Origin: UMGS1519 sp963621885
GTDB taxonomy: Bacteria; Actinomycetota; Coriobacteriia; Coriobacteriales; Eggerthellaceae
Assembly: GCA_963621885.1 (NCBI GenBank)
Contig: CAVFFT010000055.1
Coordinates: forward strand, 1 to 46,748
DNA: 46,748 nt
Direction: 5' to 3'
The stretch's first letter is position 1. Each line of letters opens with the position of its first letter. The translations under genes and the position numbers were made by a program. Below are positions 16,373 to 24,771 of the stretch, piece by piece. Below the pieces are notes generated by a model, which did no database searches, was not told the DNA's origin, and saw only the letters and a program-made list of their open reading frames with translations.

Positions 16373-17701
16373 ATGGCTAAAGAAAAGAGTACGGAGCTTG
16401 TGGAAAAAAGCTTCATACACTACGCGCCTATCGCGTTGGTAGGCATCCTGATTTGCGCTGTTCCTTCGGCAATTTTGAACAGTTGCGCAGGTATTTACTA
16501 TCCGGTAATGGCGGAAGATTTCGGTGTGCCCGTCAGCCAGATTTCCCTTTGGCGTACCCTTGACTACATCACCGGCATCATCGTTTCGCCCATCGCGGGC
16601 ATTTGGCTGGCAAAGCGCAATCCCAAGCTGGTCATTCTCATTGCGGCCGCGGTTGAGTCGCTGGTGTTCATCGGCTTCGGCATGTCCAGCGAACTGTGGA
16701 TGATCTGGATTCTCGGCGGAATCGCCGGCATTACCAACTCTGTCATGCTCGGCGTTGGCGTTGCTGCGATCATGAACATGTGGTTCCGTTCGAGCACCGG
16801 TCTCGTCATCGGCATCTGCACCGCATTCACCGGCTTCGGCGGCATGCTCTTCAGCCCCGTTGGCCAGATGCTCATCGACCAGGGCGGCTGGCGCTTCAGC
16901 TACACCACCCTCGGCATTCTGTCCCTCATCGTTATGGTTCTGGGCGTTTGCATCTTCATGAAGTCTCGTCCCGAAGACCATGGCATGCTTCCTTACGGTA
17001 CCGCCAAGGCAGCCGCGAAGGCCGCTGAAGAGGCGGGCAAGGAACAGGCCGTCGTTCCTTCCGTGCGTCCGAGCGTTGCACGCAGGTCCTGGATCTTCTG
17101 GGCAATCATCCTGTTCGGTTTCCTTATCAACACCGTTTGCAACATCAACGCGTACTTCGCGAGCTACGTGGTCTGGTTCAACTCTCAGGACGCGGTTGTC
17201 TCGGGCGCCATTGCTGGTGCGTTCGTGACGGGCGCTGAGCTCACTGCCTTCAACAGCTTCGGCAACGCGGCAGGCAAGGTTGGCCTGGGTCTGTTCACCG
17301 ACATCAACCTTCGCAATGCCATCATCGTCCTCTGCGGCTGCGGCATCGTTGGCCTGGCGCTTATGTGGCAGTTCCCGAACAGCATCCTGCTCCCCATCGG
17401 CGGTGTGCTCATGGGTGCCTTCATCGCGGCGGTTCTGGTTGTTATGCCCATGACGGTTCGTGCGGCCTTCGGCGACGGCGCTTCGTTCCCCATCATCTGG
17501 TCGAACATCGGCATGTCCCTCGGCCTTGGCGGTGCGTGCGGCTCCTACATCTGGGGCTTCATCTCCGAGAACGCGGGCGGCTACAACGGCGTGTTCACCG
17601 TGGCGCTTATCTGCATGTTCGTGCTGCTCATTGTCGGTCTGGTCGTTTACAAGCATCGCGACCTGCTTCCTCGCGAGGAGCTTACCGAGGCAGACCTGTA
17701 G
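16373..17701 (+). CDS. MFS transporter, probably organic-anion type
   Basis: 442 residues, twelve predicted helices with a basic cytoplasmic loop in the middle (about residues 205-240), and a charged C-terminal tail. It opens with a conserved-looking YYPVMAEDFGVPVSQIS segment after helix 1, and carries RSSTGLVIGICTAFTG and FSPVGQMLIDQGGWRFSY, as in MFS carriers related to the oxalate/formate group. An AAGGAGGGG ribosome binding site precedes the ATG. It lies downstream of the esterase in the same direction and ends at a strong terminator, so the two probably form one functional unit for import and hydrolysis. The substrate is unknown. Confidence 0.88.
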   Translation: MAKEKSTELVEKSFIHYAPIALVGILICAVPSAILNSCAGIYYPVMAEDFGVPVSQISLWRTLDYITGIIVSPIAGIWLAKRNPKLVILIAAAVESLVFIGFGMSSELWMIWILGGIAGITNSVMLGVGVAAIMNMWFRSSTGLVIGICTAFTGFGGMLFSPVGQMLIDQGGWRFSYTTLGILSLIVMVLGVCIFMKSRPEDHGMLPYGTAKAAAKAAEEAGKEQAVVPSVRPSVARRSWIFWAIILFGFLINTVCNINAYFASYVVWFNSQDAVVSGAIAGAFVTGAELTAFNSFGNAAGKVGLGLFTDINLRNAIIVLCGCGIVGLALMWQFPNSILLPIGGVLMGAFIAAVLVVMPMTVRAAFGDGASFPIIWSNIGMSLGLGGACGSYIWGFISENAGGYNGVFTVALICMFVLLIVGLVVYKHRDLLPREELTEADL

Positions 17702-17744
17702 GATCTTCTTTCTGGTAAGCCGCGCGGCAGAGCGGTAAATCGTG

Positions 17745-17782
17745 AACGGTGCCGGGTGATTCCCTCGGCACCGTTTCTTTTT
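17745..17782 (+). terminator. intrinsic terminator after the MFS gene
   Basis: AACGGTGCCG (17745-17754) pairs with CGGCACCGTT (17766-17775) around an 11-base loop, followed by TCTTTTT. A strong 10-bp stem. Confidence 0.88.
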
Positions 17783-18001
17783 GGGGTGTATGAGCGGCGA
17801 TGCGATTCGCGAGTGGAAGCGAGCGGCTTCCCTTCATGCGCGCGGGCAACCTTCCCGGATGCGTCTGCGACCGGTCGGTCTTTGGAAGGGTGTGAGGCGA
17901 AGGCGTTTTGCGGGAGACACGGAGGCGGGATTTCGCTTTCCGCGCGAAGGCAACCCGTTATTTCGCTTTTGAGGTGCCTCTGGATAAAAGGGCTTTTGAA
18001 G
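17783..18001 (+). ncRNA. possible small RNA unit between two terminators
   Basis: About 220 bp lie between the MFS terminator and a second strong terminator, although no protein gene precedes the latter. Local hairpins include GGAAGC-GAGCG-GCTTCC (17815-17831). Open frames here lack ribosome binding sites. The arrangement suggests a short transcript, or a relic gene with its terminator. No promoter was identified, so this is speculative. Confidence 0.25.
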
Positions 18002-18032
18002 AGCGGTTTCGCCATGGGCGGGCCGCTTTTTT
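18002..18032 (+). terminator. intrinsic terminator upstream of the Tad locus
   Basis: AGCGG (18002-18006) pairs with CCGCT (18023-18027), with an inner stem CGCC-ATG-GGCG, followed by TTTTTT. It insulates the pilus locus from upstream transcription. Confidence 0.8.
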
Positions 18033-18127
18033 CTGCATGTGAACCTCATGTGAGCTGTATGCGGGAATTCCCGTAAATGTATGTGGGAGCGTTCCGTCAT
18101 CCTCTTCTTATTCGGGAAGGGGGAGGC

Positions 18128-18766
18128 ATGGTTGGCAAGACGGCTATTCTCGGTGTGCTGTCGGGCATTCTGTGCGCCGCGTCGGTTTTCGCTTTCACCA
18201 CCGAGGTGCAAGCGCAGGCTGATTCCGCCCGCCAGGCCGCACTTGAGCGTTTTGGTGGCGAGCAGGTCGAAGCATGTGTCGCGACGACGGATATCGCCGC
18301 GGGGGAAACCGTGAACGCCTCAAATGCCACAACAAAGGTCTGGATAGCCGACCTTCTTCCCGATAATCCCGTTTCATACGATGACGCTCAAGGACGGCAG
18401 GTGACGTCTCCTGTTGTAAAAGGCGAGGTCATCGTCGAAAAGCGCTTCGACAAGAACGCCGCGAGCATCGATGTGCCGGAAGGGCTCACCGCGGTGGCGC
18501 TTCCCGCGCAGGAAGTGAATGCGGTGGGAGGCGCGGTCGAGAGCGGAATGAAAGTGGATGTGTATCTGGCTGGTGATGAAGCCGCGACTCCTCTTGCGAG
18601 CGATGTGCTGGTGCTTTCGACAAGCGATGGATCCACGAGCAGCACGGGCAAGCAGATCTCGTGGATCACGGTCGCGGTGGAACCCGACAAGGTGCAGGAG
18701 TTCGTGACGGCGGCAGACAAGGGCGGCCTCTATTACACGATTCCGGGTGAGGAGAAGGGAGTCTGA
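18128..18766 (+). CDS. cpaB: Flp/Tad pilus assembly protein CpaB (RcpC)
   Basis: About 212 residues. One N-terminal membrane helix or signal anchor (KTAILGVLSGILCAASVFAF) precedes a SAF domain (VATTDIAAGETVNASNA ... DVPEGLTAVALPAQEVNAVGGAVESG) typical of CpaB/RcpC, the periplasmic or cell-wall-facing assembly protein of Tad pili. The ATG at 18128 follows AAGGGGGAGG; an in-frame ATG at 18077 lacks such a site. It is the first gene of the pilus locus and ends 1 base before tadZ. Confidence 0.9.
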   Translation: MVGKTAILGVLSGILCAASVFAFTTEVQAQADSARQAALERFGGEQVEACVATTDIAAGETVNASNATTKVWIADLLPDNPVSYDDAQGRQVTSPVVKGEVIVEKRFDKNAASIDVPEGLTAVALPAQEVNAVGGAVESGMKVDVYLAGDEAATPLASDVLVLSTSDGSTSSTGKQISWITVAVEPDKVQEFVTAADKGGLYYTIPGEEKGV

Positions 18767-18767
18767 C

Positions 18768-20381
18768 ATGCATGAGGTTGTCCTGTGCGCGGATGGCGAA
18801 TCGCTGCGCAATCCGATGATGCTGGGCCTTGAGGGCGAGTCGCTCGAAGCCCAATCTTGGCTTTGCACGCTTTCCAAGGCGACTGAAGCGCGCGCGTATC
18901 TGCAGAAAGAGAACGGCGTGGATGAGGTGTGGGTCGCCTCAAGCGATGATGTCGACCCAATAAACCTTGCCGCTGCGCTCAAGCATGATCGTCGCGAGCT
19001 GAAGGTGCGTCTGATTGCCTGGCAGGGGAGCGGCTCGCTGCGGAGCCGTGCGTCTTCAGCGGGGATTGATGAGGTGCTGAGCTATCCGGAATTCGCGCGA
19101 CGCTATGCCGAGGCGAAGCGGATTCGCCAGAGGGAGAATCCGCGCCGCCGGGGACAGGTGCAGGTCGTGCGGAATGATGCTGGCGAGGAGGCGTTTCCCG
19201 ATTGCGAGGCGCCGGGCTCTTCTACTTCGGGCGGATTCGCGCCTGCCCGTGTCGGATCGGTCGACCGCGTATCGACTTCATCCGAGCCGGTTTCACCTGA
19301 GTCGGCGAAGCCTATGTCGGGTCGCCCTGAGTTGGTTGGTTCCGCGAGCACTCATTCCGAGTCCGCCTGCCCTGAGCCGGCACCGGCCTGTCCCGATCCG
19401 GTCCGACCCGCGCCGCTGGACCCGGAAAGCCCTTTCATGGAGCCGCTTGAGACGATGCGGGCGAAACTTCCCTTCGAAGACGAGCTTTCCGTAGAAGATG
19501 CCGTCGAGCTTGAAGCGCGCTCTGTGGGCGCATCTGGAGAGCCCGAACGGCATAACGGTCGGCAGACGCCGGTGCGCCGCGGCTATGCGCTCTGTGTTGT
19601 GAGCGCAAGTGGCGGTACGGGCAAGAGCACCGTTTCGTCTTTGGCCGCTCTTATTTCCGCAGCTCATGGGTACAAAACCGTGCTTATCGATGGCGATTTG
19701 CAATTTGGCGACGCGGCTTCGATGTTCGACGGAGATGTGAGCATTTCAGCGGAAGCGGTAATAGCGCGGCCGGAGTTGATGGACCAGGCGCAGCCGGCTT
19801 ACGACAAACCGCTGATTATTTCCGCTCCTGAGCGCATTGAGCAGTCGGAATTGTATCTTCCCCAGATGCCGGGACTCATCGATCGGGCGCGCGAATCCTT
19901 CGATGTGGTGGTGGTAAATACCGGCGCGTTTTGGACCGAAAGCCACGTCCAGATCATGGAGGCCTGCTCTAACACGCTCTTTCTGATGGACCAGCGTCCG
20001 ACCTCGGTGACCGCGGTCAAGCGTGCGCTTGATTTGTGCGCGCGGTGCGGAATCGCGTCGCAGCCCTTCCTGTTCGCGGTGAATCGGTGCGGGCGCCATG
20101 CGCTGCTGACCTCGCTGGATATCTCCTGCGCACTCGGTGGCGTCGCCGTTGCCGAATTGAGGGAGGGAGGCGGTTCTGTTGCGGAGTTGAGCTCGTCGGG
20201 CATGGTCTCGCGTCTGCTTGATGACCATAACGACTTGTGTGTGAGCCTGAACGATTTTCTCGGAAGGCTGATTCCCGATGCTTTGGGTCTTGTCCCGCAG
20301 TCGACGATGCCGAGCAAGAAGGGACGCGGGAAAGCGAAGGCTCGTCGGAAAGCGGGGAAGAGGAAGGGGAAGGTGGCATGA
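18768..20381 (+). CDS. tadZ: TadZ/CpaE-type pilus-localising ATPase
   Basis: About 537 residues in four parts: an N-terminal receiver-like domain (1-120), a Ser/Pro/Glu-rich disordered linker (about 140-250) with a loose 6-residue rhythm, a ParA/MinD-like ATPase (about 270-500) with deviant Walker A SASGGTGKST near 283, and a Lys/Arg-rich tail (KKGRGKAKARRKAGKRKGK). TadZ/CpaE proteins place the secretion machine at the pole. The basic tail may contact membrane or nucleic acid. The ATG follows GAGAAGGGA. The 3' end overlaps tadA by ATGA. The linker is longer than usual. Confidence 0.88.
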   Translation: MHEVVLCADGESLRNPMMLGLEGESLEAQSWLCTLSKATEARAYLQKENGVDEVWVASSDDVDPINLAAALKHDRRELKVRLIAWQGSGSLRSRASSAGIDEVLSYPEFARRYAEAKRIRQRENPRRRGQVQVVRNDAGEEAFPDCEAPGSSTSGGFAPARVGSVDRVSTSSEPVSPESAKPMSGRPELVGSASTHSESACPEPAPACPDPVRPAPLDPESPFMEPLETMRAKLPFEDELSVEDAVELEARSVGASGEPERHNGRQTPVRRGYALCVVSASGGTGKSTVSSLAALISAAHGYKTVLIDGDLQFGDAASMFDGDVSISAEAVIARPELMDQAQPAYDKPLIISAPERIEQSELYLPQMPGLIDRARESFDVVVVNTGAFWTESHVQIMEACSNTLFLMDQRPTSVTAVKRALDLCARCGIASQPFLFAVNRCGRHALLTSLDISCALGGVAVAELREGGGSVAELSSSGMVSRLLDDHNDLCVSLNDFLGRLIPDALGLVPQSTMPSKKGRGKAKARRKAGKRKGKVA

Positions 20382-21700
20382 GCCTGATGTCGCGCGTGCG
20401 CGCCGCAGGCAATGCGTCCGACTCCTCGCCAGGTGAAGCGACGGCGTCGCTTGCCCGCTTGCGCGTACTTCTTGACAACTATATTCCCGCCGACAAGCTC
20501 GCCCGGATGGCGATGCAGAACCCGATTCTCGCCGAGGCCGAGGTGCGAAGCGCATGTGAGCGGATTTTCAGCGGCGCGGATTTCGACGCAATGGGGGAAG
20601 TGAGCCCCGCCGCACGGAATGCGCTCGTGAATGAGCTGATAGATGGCATATTCGGCTTTGGCGCGATACAGCCGCTGCTGGCTGACGATTCCATCACCGA
20701 GGTGATGGTGAATGGCGTCCATTCGATTTACTTCGAACGCGACGGCGTGCTGCATCGTGCCGAGAAGCGCTTTGCCTCTGAAGACGAGATTCGCGCGCTC
20801 ATTGATCGCATTGTGGGGCCGTTGGGCCGACGCATCGACGAAAGCGCGCCCATGGTGAGCGCCCGCTTGAGCGATGGATCGCGTGTCCATGCGGTTTTGC
20901 CGCCGGTGTCGCTGACGGGTCCGCTTCTTTCCATCCGTCGCTTTCCCGCGCAGGTGCTTTCCCTTGCCGACATGGAAGAATCGGGCTCTGTTGAGCGGCG
21001 TATGGGAATGTTGCTGCGATGGGCGGTCGCGGGGCGTGTTAATATCGCCGTTTCCGGTGGCACGGGAACGGGAAAGACGACGCTGCTCAACGCGCTTTCC
21101 TGCGAGATTCCCAGCACCGAGCGCATCATCACGATCGAGGACTCTGCTGAGCTGCGCTTTCTCGAGCATCCACACGTCGTGCGGCTCGAGGCGCGACCGG
21201 TGAATGCGGAGGGTTCGGGCGAGATAACGATTCGCGACCTGGTAATCACCGCCTTGCGCATGCGGCCCGACCGCATTGTCGTGGGGGAATGCCGAGGAGC
21301 GGAGGCGCTCGACATGCTTCAGGCGATGAATACCGGCCACGACGGTTCGCTTACGACGCTGCATGCGAATTCGCCGCGCGATGCCTTGTTACGTCTCATC
21401 ACGATGGTGCGCTATGCGGCGGAGCTTCCGGTTGACGTGATTGAACGTCAGGTGTGTTCGGCGATTGAGCTGGGGGTTCAGGTGAGTCGCGATGCGGCGG
21501 GCATGCGCTATGTGTCGCAGGCGGTCGAATATTGCTTCGATGATGACAAGGGCGTGCCGGTGGTGGATGTGATTTACGAGCGCGCATACGGCGCGGACGC
21601 GGGCAGATGGCATCGCGTTCCATCGTGGATGGGCAAGCTGGTGGATCAAGGTGCGGCATCCCGAGAGGAGGTGCGGGAATGGAAGCGGTCGATATCATGA
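20378..21700 (+). CDS. tadA: Tad secretion ATPase TadA/CpaF
   Basis: About 440 residues. This is the hexameric motor that drives pilin extrusion. The N-terminal helical domain is followed by a PilT/VirB11-type core: Walker A SGGTGTGKTTLLNAL near residue 225, Asp box EDSAELRF, Walker B RIVVGECRGAEALD near 300, and His box SLTTLHANSPRDAL. It starts at an ATGA overlap with tadZ and its 3' end overlaps tadB. Confidence 0.95.
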   Translation: MSLMSRVRAAGNASDSSPGEATASLARLRVLLDNYIPADKLARMAMQNPILAEAEVRSACERIFSGADFDAMGEVSPAARNALVNELIDGIFGFGAIQPLLADDSITEVMVNGVHSIYFERDGVLHRAEKRFASEDEIRALIDRIVGPLGRRIDESAPMVSARLSDGSRVHAVLPPVSLTGPLLSIRRFPAQVLSLADMEESGSVERRMGMLLRWAVAGRVNIAVSGGTGTGKTTLLNALSCEIPSTERIITIEDSAELRFLEHPHVVRLEARPVNAEGSGEITIRDLVITALRMRPDRIVVGECRGAEALDMLQAMNTGHDGSLTTLHANSPRDALLRLITMVRYAAELPVDVIERQVCSAIELGVQVSRDAAGMRYVSQAVEYCFDDDKGVPVVDVIYERAYGADAGRWHRVPSWMGKLVDQGAASREEVREWKRSIS

Positions 21701-22656
21701 GAGCCCTTGCTTATCCGTCGGCATTTCTCTTTGGGTCGTGCCTGTTCATGACGGTGACGCGGGCGGTGAACCGGGCTAAGTTGGCGGCGCTAGCGGGTTC
21801 TCGTGCCTATGGGAGCAAGGCGGATGTCTTTGCACGTCTGATGCGCAATGGCATTGCCCCCGCGACAGCCTGCGCCCGTTGGCTTGCGGGGCAGCGGCAT
21901 ATGGCGGCCTATTTCAAGGCGCTCTGCTGGTACGCGCGGCATCGCGGCTTCGACACCGATCCCTATCGTGCGGGTGGCATCGTCTTGTGCGGTGCTGGCC
22001 TTCTGGGCATTGCGAGTGGGCTTCTATTCGCATCGCCCGCGTTTGGGATTGCTGCGGCGCTGTGCCTTTTGGTGTTTGCCGGCATCTTCGCCAACCGTGC
22101 GCGAGAGAAATGGCAGGACGCGATGCGCGAGATGGTACCCGATGCCTTGCGTGCCATGAGCGCGTGCTTTCAGGCGGGGTATTCCCTTCTTCAGACCTTT
22201 TCCTATCTTGCGCGCGAGACGGCGGAGCCGCTCGGTTCCCTGTTTCGCCAGGCTGAAAGCGAATTGAAGACGGGTTGTGCCGCTTCCACCGCGCTTGAGC
22301 ATATGCGTGAGGCTGCCACCTTGCCGGAGCTTGCCTTTGTGACGGTTGCATTGGAGATTCAGCATCAAAGCGGGGGAAGCTTGCAAAAGATAGTCGCCGG
22401 GGCATCCGATTCGCTCGAATCCCAGCTTGCCCTGCGGCGGTCTTTGCAAGTGCAGACGGCTCAAGCGCGCCTGTCCGCCCGCATTGTGACGGTGATGCCG
22501 TTTATCCTGATAGCGGTTTTCTCCTTTGTCTCGCCAGGATTCTTGGCGCCTTTCTTCTCCTCGCTTGGTGGCTTCGCCATCCTTTGTGTCGCGATTGGCA
22601 TGCAATGTGCGGGCGTGCTTCTGGTGCGGCGCCTCCTTGATGTGGGGGAGGCGTGA
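21679..22656 (+). CDS. tadB: Tad inner-membrane platform protein TadB
   Basis: About 325 residues with membrane helices at the N-terminus, middle and C-terminus around a type II secretion system F domain (MVPDALRAMSACFQAGYS, later HQSGGSLQKIVAGASDSLESQ, then TAQARLSARIVTVMP). It anchors the TadA motor. The start at 21679 has GAGGAGGT 7 bases upstream and overlaps tadA by 22 bases; an alternative ATG at 21697 overlaps by ATGA. Confidence 0.9.
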   Translation: MEAVDIMRALAYPSAFLFGSCLFMTVTRAVNRAKLAALAGSRAYGSKADVFARLMRNGIAPATACARWLAGQRHMAAYFKALCWYARHRGFDTDPYRAGGIVLCGAGLLGIASGLLFASPAFGIAAALCLLVFAGIFANRAREKWQDAMREMVPDALRAMSACFQAGYSLLQTFSYLARETAEPLGSLFRQAESELKTGCAASTALEHMREAATLPELAFVTVALEIQHQSGGSLQKIVAGASDSLESQLALRRSLQVQTAQARLSARIVTVMPFILIAVFSFVSPGFLAPFFSSLGGFAILCVAIGMQCAGVLLVRRLLDVGEA

Positions 22657-22657
22657 C

Positions 22658-23626
22658 ATGACGGCGTGGATTGCCTGCTGTTGGGCGGGCGTGAGCGGCT
22701 TTTTCTTAATGTGCGCGTTCCAGGAGCGACGCGCGGTTTATCTGCGCCAGCGGCGCTTGCGTCAATCGATCGCCTTGCAAGGCGGGGAAAGCGCAGGCGA
22801 AGGGGCGACCAAAGGAACGTCCTCGTTTCGTGCGCCATTGGTGCCCGGAGAATCGTTCGTCATTCGCTCTGTGCGGCGACGGGGCATGATGCCGTCTTCT
22901 CCCTGGTTGACGGGGCTTGCGCGCCAGGCGCTGTGGCGCCGCGGACTCGAGGGCGAACAGGCGCAGGAACTTATCGCAAAGGCAGGGCTTGAGGATGCGG
23001 TTTCGCTTGAGAGCGTCTGCACGGCGCGTGTTTGCCTGAGCGCTTTTGGCATGGGCGGTGGCTTGCTTGCCGGGATGGCCTTTTCTCCCGAGGCGGCGGC
23101 GCTTTTCGCCTGCATTGGCTTGGTGGCGGGATATGAAAGCGTGCCGCGAGCATTGCGTCAGCAGGCGGCGGCTCGCACGGCAGACATGGAGCGCCATCTT
23201 TCGGAAATGCTGGAAGTGGTCATGCTCGGCTTGCAGAGCGGCCTTTCGTTCGAACGCGCCTTCGGACTCTACCCGCGCTATTTCGCGACCGGGCTGGGCG
23301 ATTCGATGTCCCGCGCCATGCGGAAATGGGAATTGGGTTTGATGACGCGTGAACAGGCGCTTCGCGGGATTGAGGCGGAATACGATTCGGTTTTGCTCTC
23401 GCGCGTGATTGCGAGCATGGTGCGCTCGATGCGTTTTGGCACTTCGGTTTCGGCAACGCTTGAAGCCGCGGCGTCCGATGCGCGTGATGCCTATCGCTCC
23501 CGGCTTGAGGAGAAGGTCGCAAAGGCCGCCGTGAAGATGATGCTGCCAGTGGGGACGCTCATTTTGCCCGCGATGCTCATTTTGGTTCTGGGTCCGGTGG
23601 TGATCGAGCTTATCGAAGGCTTTTAG
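22658..23626 (+). CDS. tadC: Tad inner-membrane platform protein TadC
   Basis: About 322 residues, the second type II secretion system F-domain protein that pairs with TadB. Visible are an N-terminal helix (CCWAGVSGFFLMCAF), a central cytoplasmic F domain (MERHLSEMLEVVMLGLQSG, FGTSVSATLEAAASDARD) and a final hydrophobic stretch (LPAMLILVLGPVVIELI). It begins 1 base after the tadB stop with a GGGGGAGG ribosome binding site. Confidence 0.9.
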   Translation: MTAWIACCWAGVSGFFLMCAFQERRAVYLRQRRLRQSIALQGGESAGEGATKGTSSFRAPLVPGESFVIRSVRRRGMMPSSPWLTGLARQALWRRGLEGEQAQELIAKAGLEDAVSLESVCTARVCLSAFGMGGGLLAGMAFSPEAAALFACIGLVAGYESVPRALRQQAAARTADMERHLSEMLEVVMLGLQSGLSFERAFGLYPRYFATGLGDSMSRAMRKWELGLMTREQALRGIEAEYDSVLLSRVIASMVRSMRFGTSVSATLEAAASDARDAYRSRLEEKVAKAAVKMMLPVGTLILPAMLILVLGPVVIELIEGF

Positions 23627-23640
23627 GAAAGGGGATAGAG

Positions 23641-23874
23641 ATGGGATGGCTGAAAACGAAATGCCTGTTGGCCTATGCGGCAATGTTCCGTTGGTGCGCG
23701 ATGGCGCGTGACGCTTTGCGGCGAAAGCTGCGGCAGACGGAGGGACAGGGCACGACCGAATACGCGATTCTGGTTGGCGTGCTGGTGGTGATTGCCATTC
23801 TCGCTATCGCCTTGTTTCGGCCGCGCATTCAGGAGCTGTGGGATGCGATTGCGACAGGCATCAACAGTCTGTAG
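23641..23874 (+). CDS. Flp-type pilin (first)
   Basis: 77 residues. A 35-residue basic leader ends in EG, then the class III processing motif G35|QGTTEY with Glu at +5 and Tyr at +6 of the mature protein, then one long hydrophobic helix (AILVGVLVVIAILAIAL) and a short tail. This is the build of the Flp major pilin, cut by a TadV/CpaA peptidase. A GGAAAGGGG ribosome binding site precedes the ATG. It lies directly after tadC. The peptidase gene is not in this window. Confidence 0.88.
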   Translation: MGWLKTKCLLAYAAMFRWCAMARDALRRKLRQTEGQGTTEYAILVGVLVVIAILAIALFRPRIQELWDAIATGINSL

Positions 23875-24199
23875 GCGATGTGTTTCGCGACTGGTACGCC
23901 GCGTGGGTGCGGTTTCGCGGTTTCTCTGCCGCACAGCCGGGGTTTCGCGGTTGCGACATCACGCCAGCGCGATTTCGTGCTTGCGGCGCCGTGTTCGCTT
24001 TGTGCTGCGTAAATGTGCAGGTCAGGGAAGCGTCGAGTACGCATTGGTGCTTTTTGCGTTCCTGGGAGTGATTGCCGGGTTGGGTTTGCTGGGGAATGTT
24101 CTGGATGCGGGGGTGCTGATTGAACATGCGTTGCAAAGCGCGTCTCACCATTTGTCCTCGGCGGCTCCCGGGGCGCTTTCGGACGTGTTCATGTACTAG
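23843..24199 (+). CDS. second Flp-type pilin with repeat-built leader
   Basis: The C-terminal half is clearly pilin-like: G|QGSVEYALVLFAFLGVIAG. The start is uncertain. ATG at 23843 has AGGAG 7 bases upstream, overlaps the first pilin gene by 32 bases and gives 118 residues with a 60-residue leader. GTG at 24002 would give about 65 residues, a normal pilin size, but has no ribosome binding site. The long leader is Arg/Cys-rich and made of four exact-length 10-residue repeats (VSRLVRRVGA, VSRFLCRTAG, VSRLRHHASA, ISCLRRRVRF). Either a repeat has been captured as leader, or the repeat is a spacer and the short form is real. Confidence 0.7.
   Translation: MRLRQASTVCRRCVSRLVRRVGAVSRFLCRTAGVSRLRHHASAISCLRRRVRFVLRKCAGQGSVEYALVLFAFLGVIAGLGLLGNVLDAGVLIEHALQSASHHLSSAAPGALSDVFMY
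23882..24001 (+). repeat. four 30-bp degenerate tandem repeats
   Basis: Units at 23882, 23912, 23942 and 23972 start GTTTCGCG, GTTTCGCG, GTTTCGCG and ATTTCGTG; a fifth partial unit starts GTGCTGCG at 24002. GGTTTCGCGGTT is identical at 23911 and 23941. The unit is exactly ten codons in the frame of the second pilin. Confidence 0.8.
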
Positions 24200-24221
24200 G
24201 CGCTTTGGGCTTCAGGAACAC

Positions 24222-24755
24222 ATGCCGCAAATGCGTCTTGGGCTTCTGGGCCAAGGGCTGTTGGGCGATGCGAAGGGTCAGGCGACCGTGGAAGGCGCCT
24301 TTGTCATTCCGGTTCTGTTCCTGGCATTTCTCCTGCTCATACAGCCAGGCATCTTGCTCTACGACCGCATTGTGATGGAAGCGGCAGCGGCCGATGCCTG
24401 CCGGATGCTCATGACGCGCGCGGCCGATGGCGATGTTGATGCCGAGAGCTATGAGGAGGCAGTACGTCGGCATTTGGGGGCGATTCCGCAACAGGAGAAT
24501 TTTCATTGCCACGAGGCCGGGTGCTCATGGCGTATCGAGCTTTCGGGCGATGAGCATTCAGAGCAGGTGTCGGTGCGTATCGCCACGCGCGTCCAGCTGC
24601 TTCCCCTTTTGGGCGGCGGTGCAGCGCTGTTGGGAATTGCGGATGAGTCCGGCTGCATGGAGCTTGCTGTCAGCAGGAGCGCGTCGGTCTATGACGACTG
24701 GGTGGCTTCAAGCGTTTTGGGTATCGATCCGTCCGCGTGGGTCAGAAGCGATTGA
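24222..24755 (+). CDS. TadE-like pseudopilin (first)
   Basis: About 177 residues. Leader, then G|QATVEGAFVIPVLFLAFLL with Glu at +5, one transmembrane helix, then a soluble domain of about 125 residues including a Cys pair (CHEAGC) that could form a disulphide outside the cell. TadE proteins are minor pseudopilins needed for Flp pilus assembly. The ATG at 24222 follows AGGA by 6 bases. It starts 22 bases after the second pilin and is followed 16 bases later by the TadG-like gene. Confidence 0.82.
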   Translation: MPQMRLGLLGQGLLGDAKGQATVEGAFVIPVLFLAFLLLIQPGILLYDRIVMEAAAADACRMLMTRAADGDVDAESYEEAVRRHLGAIPQQENFHCHEAGCSWRIELSGDEHSEQVSVRIATRVQLLPLLGGGAALLGIADESGCMELAVSRSASVYDDWVASSVLGIDPSAWVRSD

Positions 24756-24771
24756 TAAGGGGGTGGAACAC

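Noticed and set aside
17756..18076. 106-codon open frame upstream of cpaB
   Set aside because: It begins inside the MFS terminator hairpin, runs through a second terminator and lacks a ribosome binding site.
18002..18127. Prepilin peptidase gene expected near the Tad locus
   Set aside because: Neither the flanks nor the interior of the locus contains a TadV/CpaA-like frame, so none is annotated.
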